Source: Staphylococcus sp. MI 10-1553 (GTDB lineage Bacteria; Bacillota; Bacilli; Staphylococcales; Staphylococcaceae). From it: DNA of 64,000 nt. Position numbers and translations under genes: made by a program. Below, one piece after another: positions 1 to 9,180 of this stretch. The first letter of the stretch is position 1. Each line of letters opens with the position of its first letter. The stretch lies in contig NZ_CP048279.1 in the NCBI RefSeq assembly GCF_010365305.1, positions 682,001 to 746,000 on the forward strand, in the 5' to 3' direction. The notes under the pieces were generated by a model. That model had not been told where the DNA came from and searched no databases. It saw only the letters and a list, made by a program, of their open reading frames with translations.

Positions 1-2
1 AA

Positions 3-458
3 GGACAAAACGCAGGTCACAATCCAGATGCGATATTCCCAGCAATTGAAGAGATGCGTTTACCGATTCAATATTTAGCAGAACTCTTTACAGCTGGAGA
101 TACTGTGGTAGTGAAAGGCTCACTTCAACGTATGGCGATGATGAGAAGTTACATGCGTGCACAAAATACAGGCCGAGAATTTGATATGTCTCGTTTAGCG
201 CGTGTAGGTCTAACTGAACGACAAGCGAAAGATATGTATCGTTTACTTGCCATTGCAAAACATGAAGATCGTTTTGTCATTCCGACATCGCATAAAGAGC
301 AATATATGGATACGTACACAGCGCAAGGTAGTCAAGGTTATGGTGGTGAACATTTCGGTGCAAACTGTGACGGTTGCGGTGTGCCAGTCGGTACGGGTGG
401 AAAAACAGGTCAAGAAATGTATAACGAGCGTTTCTATGGAGGGATTTTCCGTGATTGA
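3..458 (+). CDS. narH: Respiratory nitrate reductase beta subunit NarH, 3' end only
   Basis: C-terminal ~151 residues of the iron-sulfur electron-transfer subunit of membrane-bound nitrate reductase. The reading frame is open from the first full codon in frame (position 3), so the gene begins outside the window. Visible family signatures are the GQNAGHNPDAIFPAIEEMRLPIQYLAELF stretch (first residues read in the window, split by the edge), the ARVGLTERQAKDMYRLLAIAKHEDRFVIP region and the acidic-aromatic tail ending GGIFRD. NarH passes electrons from the NarI hemes to the NarG molybdenum site at the cytoplasmic face. Its last 8 bases overlap the start of narJ, typical of a translationally coupled narGHJI operon. 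The identification is firm; only the N-terminal Fe-S ligand regions cannot be inspected. Confidence 0.95.
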   Translation, partial: GQNAGHNPDAIFPAIEEMRLPIQYLAELFTAGDTVVVKGSLQRMAMMRSYMRAQNTGREFDMSRLARVGLTERQAKDMYRLLAIAKHEDRFVIPTSHKEQYMDTYTAQGSQGYGGEHFGANCDGCGVPVGTGGKTGQEMYNERFYGGIFRD

Positions 459-1026
459 TCTACACATGTTGAATACGTATAAAGATACATTCGGTTATAT
501 GAGTCAGCAGTTGAGCTTTCCTGAAAAATTGACTTTCCACCCTCAAACATTTGAAGAAGTGTTTGATGAGACCCATCCGGCTTACCCGCATGTCGTGGCG
601 TATCGAGAGGCAATGTATGAAAAGAGTTTGTCAGAAATACAAGCTTTCTACACAGATACGTTTGATTTTAATGAAAAAACGACTTTGTATATGACTTACA
701 ATCAACTGGATACACAAAAAGAACGGGGTCAAATGTTGGCGAAGTTAAAAGTGCTTTATGAAATGTTTGGTCTCGAGATGCCAGCGTCAGAGTTGTCGGA
801 TTACTTGCCGCTCATGTTGGAATTTTTATATGCGGCGTGCTTTGATGGAGATACACGTGCTCAAGACAATGTGCAACTCGTGATCATGATTATTGAAGAT
901 GGTACGTACACGATGATGAAACATTTGGAAAGCGAGCACAATCCATACGCACATTTAATTCGTGGTCTTCGTGAAACGTTCAAGCGTTGTATCGTAGAAG
1001 ATAAAGAGGTGACACATCATGTTTAA
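451..1026 (+). CDS. narJ: Nitrate reductase assembly chaperone NarJ
   Basis: Predicted 191-residue NarJ/TorD-family chaperone that helps insert the molybdenum cofactor into NarG and docks the NarGH complex on NarI. The frame is open further upstream (from 247) but that part overlaps narH. I place the start at GTG 451 because a strong TGGAGGG site lies 7 bases before it and the product then begins IDLHMLNTYKDTFGYMSQQLS, the normal family N-terminus. The protein is helical and acidic, as expected for the family. It overlaps narH by 8 bases and narI by 8 bases, so the three are translationally coupled. Confidence 0.93.
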   Translation: MIDLHMLNTYKDTFGYMSQQLSFPEKLTFHPQTFEEVFDETHPAYPHVVAYREAMYEKSLSEIQAFYTDTFDFNEKTTLYMTYNQLDTQKERGQMLAKLKVLYEMFGLEMPASELSDYLPLMLEFLYAACFDGDTRAQDNVQLVIMIIEDGTYTMMKHLESEHNPYAHLIRGLRETFKRCIVEDKEVTHHV

Positions 1027-1696
1027 TCAGTTTTTATGGGTGATATTTCCGTACCTCTGTCTTGCAGTTTTTGTTATCGGGCATATCGTACGTTATCGTT
1101 ATGACCAATTTTCATGGACTGCAAAATCGAGTGAGTTTATTGAGAAGAAGCAATTAAAGTGGGGCAGTTTGTTGTTTCATCTTGGCGTCATTCCTGTGTT
1201 TTTCGGACATGTCGTTGGGTTACTTATCCCTGCAAATTGGTTAGAAGCGGTCGGCGTGAATAACCACATCTATCATATCGGTGCAGTGTATATTGGGAGC
1301 GTTTTTGGTATAATAACGTTAATTGGTATGTTTTTGTTAACTGCGCGTCGTATTACGAAACAAAATGTACGTCGTTTAAGTTCGGCGTCAGATATTTTCG
1401 TTAACTTTTTATTATTACTTATCGTATTTGTCGGATGTTATGCCACATTAGTGACGAATGCGACAACGCCAGAATTTGATTACCGCCAAACGATTTCTAT
1501 TTGGTTTAGAGCACTGTTTACACTCAGTCCAGATGCTCATTTGATGACAGGGGTGCCACTTGTATTTCAATTACATGTCCTTTTAGGCTTTACAATTATG
1601 GCGTGCTGGCCGTTTACGCGTCTCGTTCACGTGTGGAGTGTGCCAGTGACTTATGCAAGTCGTAGTTATATTATTTATCGCAAACATAAAATTTAA
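1019..1696 (+). CDS. narI: Respiratory nitrate reductase gamma subunit NarI (cytochrome b)
   Basis: 225-residue integral membrane diheme cytochrome b that oxidises menaquinol and feeds electrons to NarH. Five hydrophobic segments are visible. The expected heme-ligand histidines occur in two pairs: H54 and H64 in the second membrane helix (LFHLGVIPVFFGHVVG) and H186 and H204 near the C-terminus (LHVLLG and RLVHVW). Full family length. It starts 8 bases inside narJ and is followed after 15 bases by nreA, so nar and nre probably share read-through transcription. Confidence 0.95.
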   Translation: MFNQFLWVIFPYLCLAVFVIGHIVRYRYDQFSWTAKSSEFIEKKQLKWGSLLFHLGVIPVFFGHVVGLLIPANWLEAVGVNNHIYHIGAVYIGSVFGIITLIGMFLLTARRITKQNVRRLSSASDIFVNFLLLLIVFVGCYATLVTNATTPEFDYRQTISIWFRALFTLSPDAHLMTGVPLVFQLHVLLGFTIMACWPFTRLVHVWSVPVTYASRSYIIYRKHKI

Positions 1697-1711
1697 TGGA
1701 AGGTGATGACC

Positions 1712-2173
1712 GTGAACCAGATTGATTTTTCGCAACATGATTATCAAGATGAAATAGATAGATTGCGTCATGAATACCAGTTTGACTTTGCAGGTATTGC
1801 TTTGCCATCAGAAGATCATGCAGGGATGAAAATCAAATGGCGTTACGTGTCAGGCAACTTGAATGAGCGATATCGTCGCATCGTATTACGTAATGGGCAT
1901 GGCATTGCAGGGAATGTGATGAAAACAGGCAAGCCGATGAGTATTCCCGATACAACAGATGATGAAATTCAAAACGCATTGTTTGATTATCCTATATTGA
2001 TGAGTGAGCAATTGACGGCTTTGATTGCGATTCCACTTTGGCACAACCATCGTGTGAAAGGTGTCCTTTTACTCGGACAGCGTAACCAAAAACCATTGCC
2101 ACATCTAGCGAAAGATATTTCCTCCATTAAAGGCATTGGTAGTTTGACAAGTGAAGATAAGGTGATGCAATAA
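1712..2173 (+). CDS. nreA: Nitrate receptor NreA (GAF domain)
   Basis: About 153-residue single GAF-domain protein. In staphylococci NreA binds nitrate and controls phosphorylation of the oxygen sensor kinase NreB, letting nitrate and anoxia be sensed together. The GAF core is visible as RNGHGIAGNVMKTGKPMSIPD and ALIAIPLWHNHRVKGVLLLG. Three in-frame starts compete (GTG 1703, ATG 1706, GTG 1712). I prefer GTG 1712 because the GGAAGG site at 1698-1703 is 8 bases before it and would overlap or abut the earlier ones. Its stop codon TAA shares one base with the ATG of nreB. Confidence 0.9.
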   Translation: MNQIDFSQHDYQDEIDRLRHEYQFDFAGIALPSEDHAGMKIKWRYVSGNLNERYRRIVLRNGHGIAGNVMKTGKPMSIPDTTDDEIQNALFDYPILMSEQLTALIAIPLWHNHRVKGVLLLGQRNQKPLPHLAKDISSIKGIGSLTSEDKVMQ

Positions 2174-3213
2174 TGCCGCAACAACAGACCGAATTATTAA
2201 ATTTTTTACAAGCTTACTATCATCAAACGTCAGAAATGATTATTTTTATCGATGCACAAGGTCAAGTGATTGATATGAATGAAGCGGCAAAACGTGTCAT
2301 TTCACCGGATAATGATATGAGTGGGATTTCGACGACAATTTGTGGTCGCTGTGAAGGCTATACGAATGAACACGCTTTACGCACATGTCAAAATTGTTTT
2401 CTCCAGTCTTCAGAAATTGGTGATACGACATTTCAAGTCTTTATGAAAACGACAGATAATAAGGTCGAGCCATTTACAGCAACTTATCAAACGATTGATG
2501 AAGAACGACAAATTAAAGCTTTTACACTGCAAAATGTCACAGCGCAATTGCAGCGACAAGAAAAGCTGTATCAACGTAATATGATTCAAAAAACGATTGC
2601 AGCACAAGAAAACGAACGTAAGCGTATTTCTCGTGAATTACATGACGGGGTCGTTCAAGAACTGATTAATGTTAATGTAGAAATGCGTTTATTGAAATAT
2701 CAAAGCGATATGGATGTGATTCTATCCAATGCCAAAAACATTGAAGGCTTAATGACAAAATTGATTGATGACTTGCGCAATTTATCATCAGAACTGCGCC
2801 CAGCTTCATTAGATGATTTGGGATTAGATGCAGCATTTAAAACATATTTCAAGCAGATGGAAAACAACTATGGTTTAGCGATTAATTATCATTTTGATAT
2901 TGACTCAGAGCGCTTTGATACGGAAATCGAAACCGTCGTCTACCGTATCGTGCAAGAAGCGGTTTTCAATGCGATGAAGTATGCGGGTGTCGATGATGTT
3001 GATGTCATTATTCGCAAAGATGATAACTACCTTTATGCAGAAGTTTCAGATCAAGGGAGAGGATTTGAACCGAGTGATTCGCCTAAAGGAACGGGTTTAG
3101 GGCTTTATGGCATGTACGAACGTGCTGAACTGGTGAATGGAAAGCTCAATATTGAAACGCAAAAAGGAAAGGGCACGATTGTGTCACTCGAAGTACCAAT
3201 CAGCCAAAAGTGA
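2173..3213 (+). CDS. nreB: Oxygen-sensing histidine kinase NreB
   Basis: 346-residue soluble sensor kinase. The N-terminal PAS domain (about residues 10-125) carries four cysteines, C57, C60, C72 and C75, in the spacing C-x2-C-x11-C-x2-C that in S. carnosus NreB holds an O2-labile [4Fe-4S] cluster. A short helical linker leads to a HisKA_3 dimerisation/phosphoacceptor segment with ISRELHDGVVQELINVN (H157), then a HATPase_c domain with N-box NAMKYA and the glycine box DQGRGFEP / GTGLGLYGM. There are no membrane segments, as expected for this cytoplasmic sensor. It overlaps nreA by one base and is followed by nreC after 12 bases. Confidence 0.95.
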   Translation: MPQQQTELLNFLQAYYHQTSEMIIFIDAQGQVIDMNEAAKRVISPDNDMSGISTTICGRCEGYTNEHALRTCQNCFLQSSEIGDTTFQVFMKTTDNKVEPFTATYQTIDEERQIKAFTLQNVTAQLQRQEKLYQRNMIQKTIAAQENERKRISRELHDGVVQELINVNVEMRLLKYQSDMDVILSNAKNIEGLMTKLIDDLRNLSSELRPASLDDLGLDAAFKTYFKQMENNYGLAINYHFDIDSERFDTEIETVVYRIVQEAVFNAMKYAGVDDVDVIIRKDDNYLYAEVSDQGRGFEPSDSPKGTGLGLYGMYERAELVNGKLNIETQKGKGTIVSLEVPISQK

Positions 3214-3225
3214 GGGGAATGTAGC

Positions 3226-3876
3226 ATGAGAATCGTGATAGCAGATGATCACGCTGTTGTACGTACGGGTTTTTCGATGATTTTAAACTTTCAAGAAGAT
3301 ATGGAAGTGGTGGGTACAGCTGCAGATGGTGTTGAAGCGTATCAAAAAGTGATGGAGCACGCACCAGACGTATTGATTATGGATTTAAGTATGCCACCAG
3401 GAGAATCAGGTTTAATTGCGACGAGTAAAATTTTAGATAGTTTCCCAAATACAAAAATTCTCATACTCACGATGTATGATGATGAAGAATATTTATTTCA
3501 TGTATTGCGAAGTGGCGCGAGTGGCTATATTTTGAAAAATGCGCCGGATGAACAATTATTGTTAGCGATTCGTACAGTTTACCAAGGGGAGACGTATATC
3601 GATCCGAAAATGACGACTTCTTTGGTGAAAGAGTTTGTGCATTCGTCTAATGACGGAGAGTATTCGAATGATCCGTTTAAAGTGTTGTCGAAGCGAGAGT
3701 TGGAGATTTTACCGTTGATTGCGAAAGGTTATGGGAATAAGGATATTGCTGAGAAATTGTTTGTGTCGGTGAAGACGGTTGAGGCGCATAAAACGCGTAT
3801 TATGGATAAGTTGAATTTGAAATCGAAGCCGGAGTTAGTGGAGTATGCGTTGAAGAAGAAGTTGTTGGATTTTTAG
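3226..3876 (+). CDS. nreC: Response regulator NreC (NarL/LuxR type)
   Basis: 216-residue response regulator partnering NreB. Receiver domain at residues 1-120 with acidic pocket D7/D8, phosphoacceptor D53 (DVLIMDLSM), T/Y switch region ILTMYDD and K at LKNAPDE. C-terminal LuxR-type HTH at about 150-210 ([26 protein letters not shown], then [11 protein letters not shown], interrupted only for brevity). In staphylococci NreC activates narGHJI, narT and nir genes under anoxia with nitrate. A possible binding site lies before narT at 5564-5578. ATG 3226 is preceded by GAGGGGAA. Confidence 0.94.
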   Translation: MRIVIADDHAVVRTGFSMILNFQEDMEVVGTAADGVEAYQKVMEHAPDVLIMDLSMPPGESGLIATSKILDSFPNTKILILTMYDDEEYLFHVLRSGASGYILKNAPDEQLLLAIRTVYQGETYIDPKMTTSLVKEFVHSSNDGEYSNDPFKVLSKRELEILPLIAKGYGNKDIAEKLFVSVKTVEAHKTRIMDKLNLKSKPELVEYALKKKLLDF

Positions 3877-3988
3877 TGTTTTCATAGAATGGTTGTGTTA
3901 AAAGTTGGGGAAGCGTGAGGTTGTTGTACACGCCTTACTACAAAGGCGATGGTGAAAAACATTTTCTGTTACAGGCGTATGTTACAGT
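3877..3988. other. Intergenic segment after nreC
   Basis: Short noncoding stretch between the nreC stop and the first copy of the dispersed repeat element. I see no convincing intrinsic terminator or gene in it. Confidence 0.5.
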
Positions 3989-4280
3989 GTTTGCTACCTT
4001 GGGCTCGCGTTCCTAGGGGCTGACCCTTCAACAAAATTCTGCATAATTGAAGTGGACACTTGAAGGAAGCCGAGTTGGATTTTCGGGAGCAGTACAGAAA
4101 TCTCATATGAAATAAAGATTTCGTAGTACTGCCCCCGCAAAGCTGACTAGACTTCTCAAAAGCGGATGCATTGAGAAGTCAGATAGCTACTGCGTTAAGC
4201 AGCAACCAATATTATAATTAAAAGGTATTTGCTATTAGCATGCACTTAACCCCTCAGGAGTCTCGCTCAGATTAGCAAGC
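3989..4280 (+). repeat. Dispersed structured element, copy A (full length, ~292 bp)
   Basis: Full-length copy of the noncoding element described in the findings. Ends are GTTTGCTA (3989-3996) and TAGCAAGC (4273-4280), complementary if one G-T pair is allowed. Internal order matches the other copies: a CCTAGGGG box near the left end, a degenerate first hairpin, a long hairpin from GGGAGCAGTAC (4085) to GTACTGCCC, a hairpin with ACTTCTCAA and TTGAGAAGT, a small GCTACTG-type hairpin and a CTCAGGAGTCTC tail. There is no open reading frame of note. It sits between nreC and a scar of broken genes. Confidence 0.85.
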
Positions 4281-4470
4281 GACGGTGTTTTAATACATTT
4301 CGAGTTGAGGATGGTACACGATATTTAGTGCCACCCTCAACTTTTAATTTGAAGTGGGTTATTGATACACTTTCACCCACTACTTTTGGCACCACTACTT
4401 CCTGCAACTTATCGTTTTTAGTAAGAGGGAGATAGAGAGCATATAGGGTTGGTGAACTATACAACATTAT
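4281..4470. other. Noncoding stretch between repeat copy A and zeta-toxin relic
   Basis: No gene I can support. It contains an inverted repeat, GTTGAGG (from about 4303) with CCTCAAC (about 4335-4341), which may be a stem-loop. The minus-strand frame at 4267-4473 lacks a ribosome site and a recognisable domain. Confidence 0.4.
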
Positions 4471-4911
4471 CATCTGCTCATTGAGGGGACATTAAGAACT
4501 GTCGAGGTACCGAGACGAACAGCAGTATCTTTAAAATCCAAGGGCTATCAAGTTGAATTATCACTTATAGCAACAAAACCTTATTTATCATATTTGAGTA
4601 CTTTGTTGAGATACGAACAAAATTACACTATCTTCCCTAAATCAGCACGTGCTTCCCCTAAAGAATATCATGATAATATAGTAAACAATTTGGTGAGAAA
4701 CCTAAATATTTTAGAAAATGAAAAATTTTTGATAGAATACAAATATTTAAGCGAGATAAAAGCTGTGTATATGATTCTTATGAAAATGGTCATTTAATGG
4801 CTTCAGAAAAATGACATGAGTTATGATATGGTGTTTGGGATTTGACAGAAAAAGAAATGTTGAATTATTGTGAAAAGCAATTGAAAATGTTAAGAGAAGC
4901 AAAGAGAAAAT
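4471..4911 (+). pseudogene. Broken zeta-toxin family kinase gene
   Basis: Relic of a zeta/PezT-type toxin, a P-loop kinase that phosphorylates UDP-N-acetylsugars and is normally paired with an epsilon antitoxin. Reading the frame of 4471 gives LLIEGTLRTVEVPRRTA, then LKSKGYQVELSLIATKP, LLRYEQNY and ARASPKEYHDNIVNNL, the conserved order of the zeta C-terminal half. The frame stops at 4797, but a two-base insertion in the TATAT run near 4768 explains this: after it another frame continues YDSYENGHLMASEK, and a last fragment (MLNYCEKQLKMLREAKRK) runs to TAG near 4911. The N-terminal part with the Walker A motif is absent, so the gene is dead. No epsilon antitoxin is visible nearby. Confidence 0.75.
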
Positions 4912-5062
4912 AGTTTATATATTGCATAGCTTGTTGTTCGTGTAGAATAGCAAGTTTTTATCGATTATAGAATTGGAAATCAATCTCTGTAACAGTCCAT
5001 CTGAACCACAATTCCCCCCAACAAATGTTAAGAAAAAAGCTTATGCCCTTCTCAATATATAG

Positions 5063-5425
5063 AGGACATAGGCTTTAGATTTATTAGTTGTTTAGAAAAC
5101 TCATCAAATAACGCATCTTGTTCTTCTACTGCCTTTACTTCATATATCGCTAATCCTTTTTTACATCAACTTCTTACTAAATCGGGTATGAATTGTATTT
5201 CTGATTGAATGAATAATACTGCAACGCCATCGATATCGATAAAAAGTATAGCTACGATGTTGAGGTAAAAAAGGTTTTGTTAATTTTTCGATGACTTTAA
5301 TTCCTTTTTTGCGTATTTGATAATAGTCTAATGCGCCGATATTGAAATAAACATTTGTTGTTCATCAGAATAGATTGGTAGTTTATCATTTCTAAATACC
5401 TCGTTTTGAGTTGTTTCGACCAAAT
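5063..5425 (-). pseudogene. Degraded coding sequence, family not recognised
   Basis: On the minus strand there are protein-like fragments that run into one another across frames: NVYFNIGALDYYQIRKKG followed by IKVIEKLTKPFLPQHRSY, then in a shifted frame DGVAVLFIQSEIQFIPDLV, an in-frame stop, and GLAIYEVKAVEEQDALFDEF ending KQLINLKPMSSIY. The density of sensible residues across at least one frameshift and one stop points to a decayed gene rather than chance. I do not recognise the family. Together with the zeta-toxin relic it marks this stretch as an insertion that has decayed. Confidence 0.45.
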
Positions 5426-5563
5426 AAAAAGTTTAAAAATCCAATAAATGCTCACAATTCATGGTATAGCATTCCAGTTACTATGTTTGATAAATGGAGC
5501 ATCAATCATATTTGTAAGCGGGCACTATCACTTTCGATTGTTAGGGGATACGCTATGCAAGAA

Positions 5564-5578
5564 TAGGGGAACTCCTTA
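5564..5578 (+). promoter_or_regulatory. Candidate NreC-binding site upstream of narT
   Basis: TAGGGGAACTCCTTA is an imperfect GC-rich palindrome resembling the TAGGG-spacer-CCCTA type of site reported for NreC targets in S. carnosus. It lies about 115 bases before narT, a plausible activator position. Two mismatches and an odd spacer length keep confidence low. Confidence 0.35.
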
Positions 5579-5692
5579 TGTTATAAATTTCACAATACCA
5601 TTAAACTAGAGGTGAAATCTAATCACGCATCGCATTTTGAACTGAAGCTAACGTTCAAGTTGATGCATCTAGTAAAGAAAGGTGAATGAGAA

Positions 5693-6871
5693 ATGAATCA
5701 ATCGAAAGGTGGCGTACAACTTGCGCTCCAAACACTCAGCCTTGTTGCAGGGTTTATGGCGTGGAGTATCATTGCACCATTAATTCCATTTATTTCACAA
5801 GATATTAAAATTTCAAGCGGTCAACTCTCTATTATTTTGGCCATTCCAGTCATTCTAGGCTCTGTCCTTCGTGTGCCATTTGGTTATTTAACTAATATTG
5901 TAGGCGCGAAATGGGTATTTTTTACGAGCTTTATTGTTTTGCTCGTACCGATATTTTTACTAAGTCAAGCTGGATCTCCTGGCGCATTAATGTTTGCAGG
6001 ATTTTTCCTTGGGGTCGGGGGCGCAATTTTCTCAGTCGGTGTAACAGCACTTCCGAAATATTTTTCTAAAGATAAAGTCGGCCTCGCAAACGGTATTTAT
6101 GGTATGGGGAACTTAGGGACAGCGGTATCTTCATTTTTAGCACCACCCATTGCAGGTATAATCGGATGGCAAAATACTGTACGTAGTTATTTAATCGTAA
6201 TGGCAATATTTGCAATCATTATGTTCTTTTTAGGGGATAACAAAGAACCTAAAGTGAAAGTACCACTTGTAGAACAAACACGCATTTTAATGAAAAACTA
6301 TAAACTGTATTATTTAAGCTTATGGTACTTTATTACATTTGGCTCATTTGTCGCATTTGGTCTATTTTTACCGAACTTCCTCGTACAAAATTTCGGTATT
6401 GATAAAGTCGATGCAGGGATTCGTACAGGTGTGTTTATCGCATTAGCGACATGTTTGAGACCTCTTGGCGGTATTTTAGGGGATAAATTTAATGCGGTGA
6501 CGATGTTGAAATTTTTCTTTTCTATTATGATTGCAGGTGCTTTTGTCTTAGGTGTTTCAAGTCAAATTTCATTATTTACAATCGGCTGTTTAACAGTGAG
6601 TGTTTGTGCCGGTATTGGTAATGGACTTGTGTTTAAACTCGTACCGCATTATTTCACAAAAGAAGCTGGTGTCGCGAACGGTATTGTTTCTATGATGGGG
6701 GGGCTTGGCGGATTCTTCCCACCACTTGTCATTTCGGCTGTGACATCTATCACAGGTACGAGTCATTTCGCATTCATCTTGTTATGTGTATTCGGTTTAA
6801 TTGCACTTGTGACGATGTTTAACTTATCTAAACGTGAAAAAGCAGCAGCAAATAAAGCGACTGTGTCGTAA
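5693..6871 (+). CDS. narT: Nitrate transporter NarT (NarK family, MFS)
   Basis: 392-residue major facilitator with 12 predicted membrane helices, the nitrate/nitrite porter of staphylococci. Family signs are [13 protein letters not shown] after helix 2, the glycine-rich nitrate signature [16 protein letters not shown] with [18 protein letters not shown], and the second glycine-rich stretch [22 protein letters not shown] 5693 is preceded by GAAAGGTGAATGAG. It supplies nitrate to NarGHI and is expected to be under NreBC control; its distance from nreC is enlarged by the decayed insertion upstream. Confidence 0.93.
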   Translation: MNQSKGGVQLALQTLSLVAGFMAWSIIAPLIPFISQDIKISSGQLSIILAIPVILGSVLRVPFGYLTNIVGAKWVFFTSFIVLLVPIFLLSQAGSPGALMFAGFFLGVGGAIFSVGVTALPKYFSKDKVGLANGIYGMGNLGTAVSSFLAPPIAGIIGWQNTVRSYLIVMAIFAIIMFFLGDNKEPKVKVPLVEQTRILMKNYKLYYLSLWYFITFGSFVAFGLFLPNFLVQNFGIDKVDAGIRTGVFIALATCLRPLGGILGDKFNAVTMLKFFFSIMIAGAFVLGVSSQISLFTIGCLTVSVCAGIGNGLVFKLVPHYFTKEAGVANGIVSMMGGLGGFFPPLVISAVTSITGTSHFAFILLCVFGLIALVTMFNLSKREKAAANKATVS

Positions 6872-6925
6872 TACCAACAAGCTATTCAAAGTTGTATCAT
6901 TAGATAGCATTTATATGAATCAAAT

Positions 6926-6962
6926 GGACCGAGAGACGTCATGTTTCTCAGTCCTTTTTTCA
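6926..6962 (+). terminator. Likely terminator of narT
   Basis: GGACCGAGAGAC pairs imperfectly with GTTTCTCAGTCC, followed by CTTTTTTC. It lies between the convergent narT and the M20 peptidase gene. Confidence 0.55.
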
Positions 6963-6995
6963 TGTCGTGATTCAGTAATACTATCCTATAAATTA

Positions 6996-8591
6996 TCATA
7001 AGAAATGTGTTTTGATTACGGCTTCCAAAATAACAGGTAATTCTTCAAAGGCACTTTGTTGATGCACGCGCTCGGTCACTTTATGGGCATCTTTGCCGAT
7101 AGGACCACAGTTCAGAAATGGTGCTTGAATTCGTTCAATCGCTTCAAATGGAATATGATACGTCTGGCCAAATACAGGTGTGTGATCGCGAAATGCGTCA
7201 AATCCTGAACCATTTGGAGACGGAGTAACGTAACTTAAATCACTAATGCCATTAAAATAGTGAATGCGCTCCGACAAACGATTGAATTGTTGTTTTGCGG
7301 TGTCTGTAATCGTTTGTTTGATTGCTTCAACTAAAGGGTGAAACGATGCATTCGTCGCAGGATAATAAGGTGGCGCATAGAATGTAATCACGGCAGGTCC
7401 AAGTGATTTACAAAGGCGAATGAGCGCATCGATAATCAAAATAGACTGTTCGTGCGGCTCTTGTTCGTTTTGAATGGCTCGGTCAACAAGTTCTTGAACC
7501 GTACTGCTGCCATGATGTTGACATGCATATTGATACAACTCTTGATAAGTCATCAACTGCAACTGTGGAAGTGGTGCGACGTCTTCATCTTTCATTCGCT
7601 GTTGGTAAGCCGCCCAAGCTTTATTCATACCTTCTTTGACCGCATCATTAAATTGTTGGAAAACATCATTTGCGTTCTGTTTGAATAAAAAAAGATTAAA
7701 TAAAGCGACTGTACGAAATGGCGTTTGGACATCGTAATGGTGCTTAATATCATTCATTTTTAATGTGACAGGAAAAGGAGTGACCTCACCTTCAAATGTT
7801 TCTTTAAAACGAGCGTTATATTCAATTTCTTGAAGCATATAACTCATCACAAAATTCGAACTTAAACCGAGTGCAGGCGTACCGACATGTGTTTCACGAC
7901 CATTAACAAAAATTCCCGGCATAATTTTGCCAATCGAGCCGCTATAAAAATAATGGATGTCATTGCCTTGTTGTTGAAACGTCGGCTCACTATTTAAATG
8001 TAAGGCGATGTCGAGCTGATGTTGCTGACAAAGTTCATCTAAGTACGCCACTGCGGCATGCATTCCTTTTGAAGTGACTTCTTCGTCTGGCACTGTCATC
8101 AAAATTAAATTCATATCCCATGCTTCTAATATGGCTTTTTCAATCAAAGACATATGTAACATTAAACCTGGTTTCATGTCCATGCTGCCACGGCCAAATA
8201 AATATTGACCGGACTGAATATCTGCTTGGACTTCTTTATCAAAATCCTCAACATGCGCTTGAAAAGTTGCTGTGAGGTTATCCATATCAAAAGCTTCAGA
8301 TTGGTATAAACCAAAATCTTCAATGCCCACTGTATCAAAATGACTGATACATGTGACGGCTTTGTGAGATGTTGCTCCTTGATATAAAGCGACTACCGCA
8401 TGTCGACCATCGTCAGTCGGCACGAGATAGATCTGTTTAGGGTGTGTTTTGAAATAATCGAGAGACATCAATTTGTCTTTCACTAAATAAGGAAACGATT
8501 GTTCACATTCTGAATGTGTCACACTTTGATGTGCTACGAGTTGTTTTAAAAGTAATGCTCTTCCTGCTGCTGTTTGCCATTGTGGTTTCAT
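6996..8591 (-). CDS. M20-family peptidase, RocB-like
   Basis: 531-residue zinc-dependent exopeptidase-type hydrolase of the M20 superfamily, closest in layout to the RocB arginine-utilisation proteins of Bacillus and staphylococci. Metal-binding landmarks are visible: ISHFDTVGIEDFG (first His/Asp), GRGSMDMKPGLMLH (bridging Asp) and VPDEEVTSKGMHAA (general-base Glu and metal Glu), then the dimerisation/lid domain and a C-terminal FNGISDLSY segment. No signal peptide, so cytoplasmic. Start ATG 8591 has GGAGAGATC before it. It is longer than typical dipeptidases (about 400), matching RocB. The exact substrate cannot be read from sequence. Confidence 0.8.
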   Translation of the reverse strand: MKPQWQTAAGRALLLKQLVAHQSVTHSECEQSFPYLVKDKLMSLDYFKTHPKQIYLVPTDDGRHAVVALYQGATSHKAVTCISHFDTVGIEDFGLYQSEAFDMDNLTATFQAHVEDFDKEVQADIQSGQYLFGRGSMDMKPGLMLHMSLIEKAILEAWDMNLILMTVPDEEVTSKGMHAAVAYLDELCQQHQLDIALHLNSEPTFQQQGNDIHYFYSGSIGKIMPGIFVNGRETHVGTPALGLSSNFVMSYMLQEIEYNARFKETFEGEVTPFPVTLKMNDIKHHYDVQTPFRTVALFNLFLFKQNANDVFQQFNDAVKEGMNKAWAAYQQRMKDEDVAPLPQLQLMTYQELYQYACQHHGSSTVQELVDRAIQNEQEPHEQSILIIDALIRLCKSLGPAVITFYAPPYYPATNASFHPLVEAIKQTITDTAKQQFNRLSERIHYFNGISDLSYVTPSPNGSGFDAFRDHTPVFGQTYHIPFEAIERIQAPFLNCGPIGKDAHKVTERVHQQSAFEELPVILEAVIKTHFL

Positions 8592-8773
8592 ATGATCTCT
8601 CCTTTGTGTACCGTCTCCAGCATACCTCTCATTGTAAAGGTTTTCATAAAATTTGCCAATTCAACAGTATGAGATTATGACGTTTATGTGACGACGAAAG
8701 TTCTCTTAGATGTCCCAAACTGATTTGTGATAATATAGTAAAATAAGATTGTATAAAAATGGGGGCATATGAC

Positions 8774-9130
8774 ATGTTAAAAAAAATAATCGGTATTATT
8801 TTGTCACTCATCATTTTATTTATCATTGTTGCCGGTGCATTTTTTGCGTTTAAAGGGTACCAGAAAAGCCAAAATTTAAAGATGATTGATCAATATTTAA
8901 CTGAAAACCAATTGAAAGATAAAGTCATTAAGGAAAAAGATGAGTACGATCCGAGAAAAGGGATTTTTTATAAAGAGTTAACAATCAAAGGCGATGAAAA
9001 AAATACATACATCGCACAACCGATCCATATGAAACGCGGATTTTTCTTACAAGGCTTTAATACAGAAACGAAAAAGCATGATAAAAAGGCGAAATATAGT
9101 TTCTTTGATGAAGATTATAAGTTGAAATAG
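8774..9130 (+). CDS. Small membrane-anchored protein, DUF3139-like
   Basis: 118-residue protein with an N-terminal membrane helix (about residues 4-27, IIGIILSLIILFIIVAGAFF) and an exposed basic domain with EYDPRKGIFYKELTIKGD and KYSFFDEDYKLK. This layout fits the DUF3139 family common in staphylococci, whose function is unknown. I choose ATG 8774 because the GGGGGC site at 8761-8766 is 7 bases before it; the frame is open to 8759 but that start lacks a ribosome site. Confidence 0.7.
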   Translation: MLKKIIGIILSLIILFIIVAGAFFAFKGYQKSQNLKMIDQYLTENQLKDKVIKEKDEYDPRKGIFYKELTIKGDEKNTYIAQPIHMKRGFFLQGFNTETKKHDKKAKYSFFDEDYKLK

Positions 9131-9180
9131 CTGTTCTTCTTAATTGCTGAATTGTGTTAAACATACAACTTGGAGATTTT
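9131..9180. other. Spacer before repeat copy B
   Basis: Short noncoding spacer. The ~525-base gap between the DUF3139-like gene and the lactate dehydrogenase-family gene is otherwise filled by repeat copy B and a terminator. Confidence 0.5.

Larger units (their letters stand above)
4912..5692. other. Gene-poor region upstream of narT
   Basis: Apart from the decayed minus-strand sequence, this stretch has no intact gene. Its last 150 bases should hold the narT promoter; a GC-rich candidate NreC site is listed separately. Confidence 0.5.

Noticed and set aside
247..450. N-terminal extension of the narJ frame
   Set aside because: Overlaps narH in full and lacks a ribosome site; GTG 451 with TGGAGGG is better.
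4267..4473. 68-codon minus-strand frame next to the zeta relic
   Set aside because: No ribosome site, no domain, overlaps the end of repeat copy A and a hairpin.
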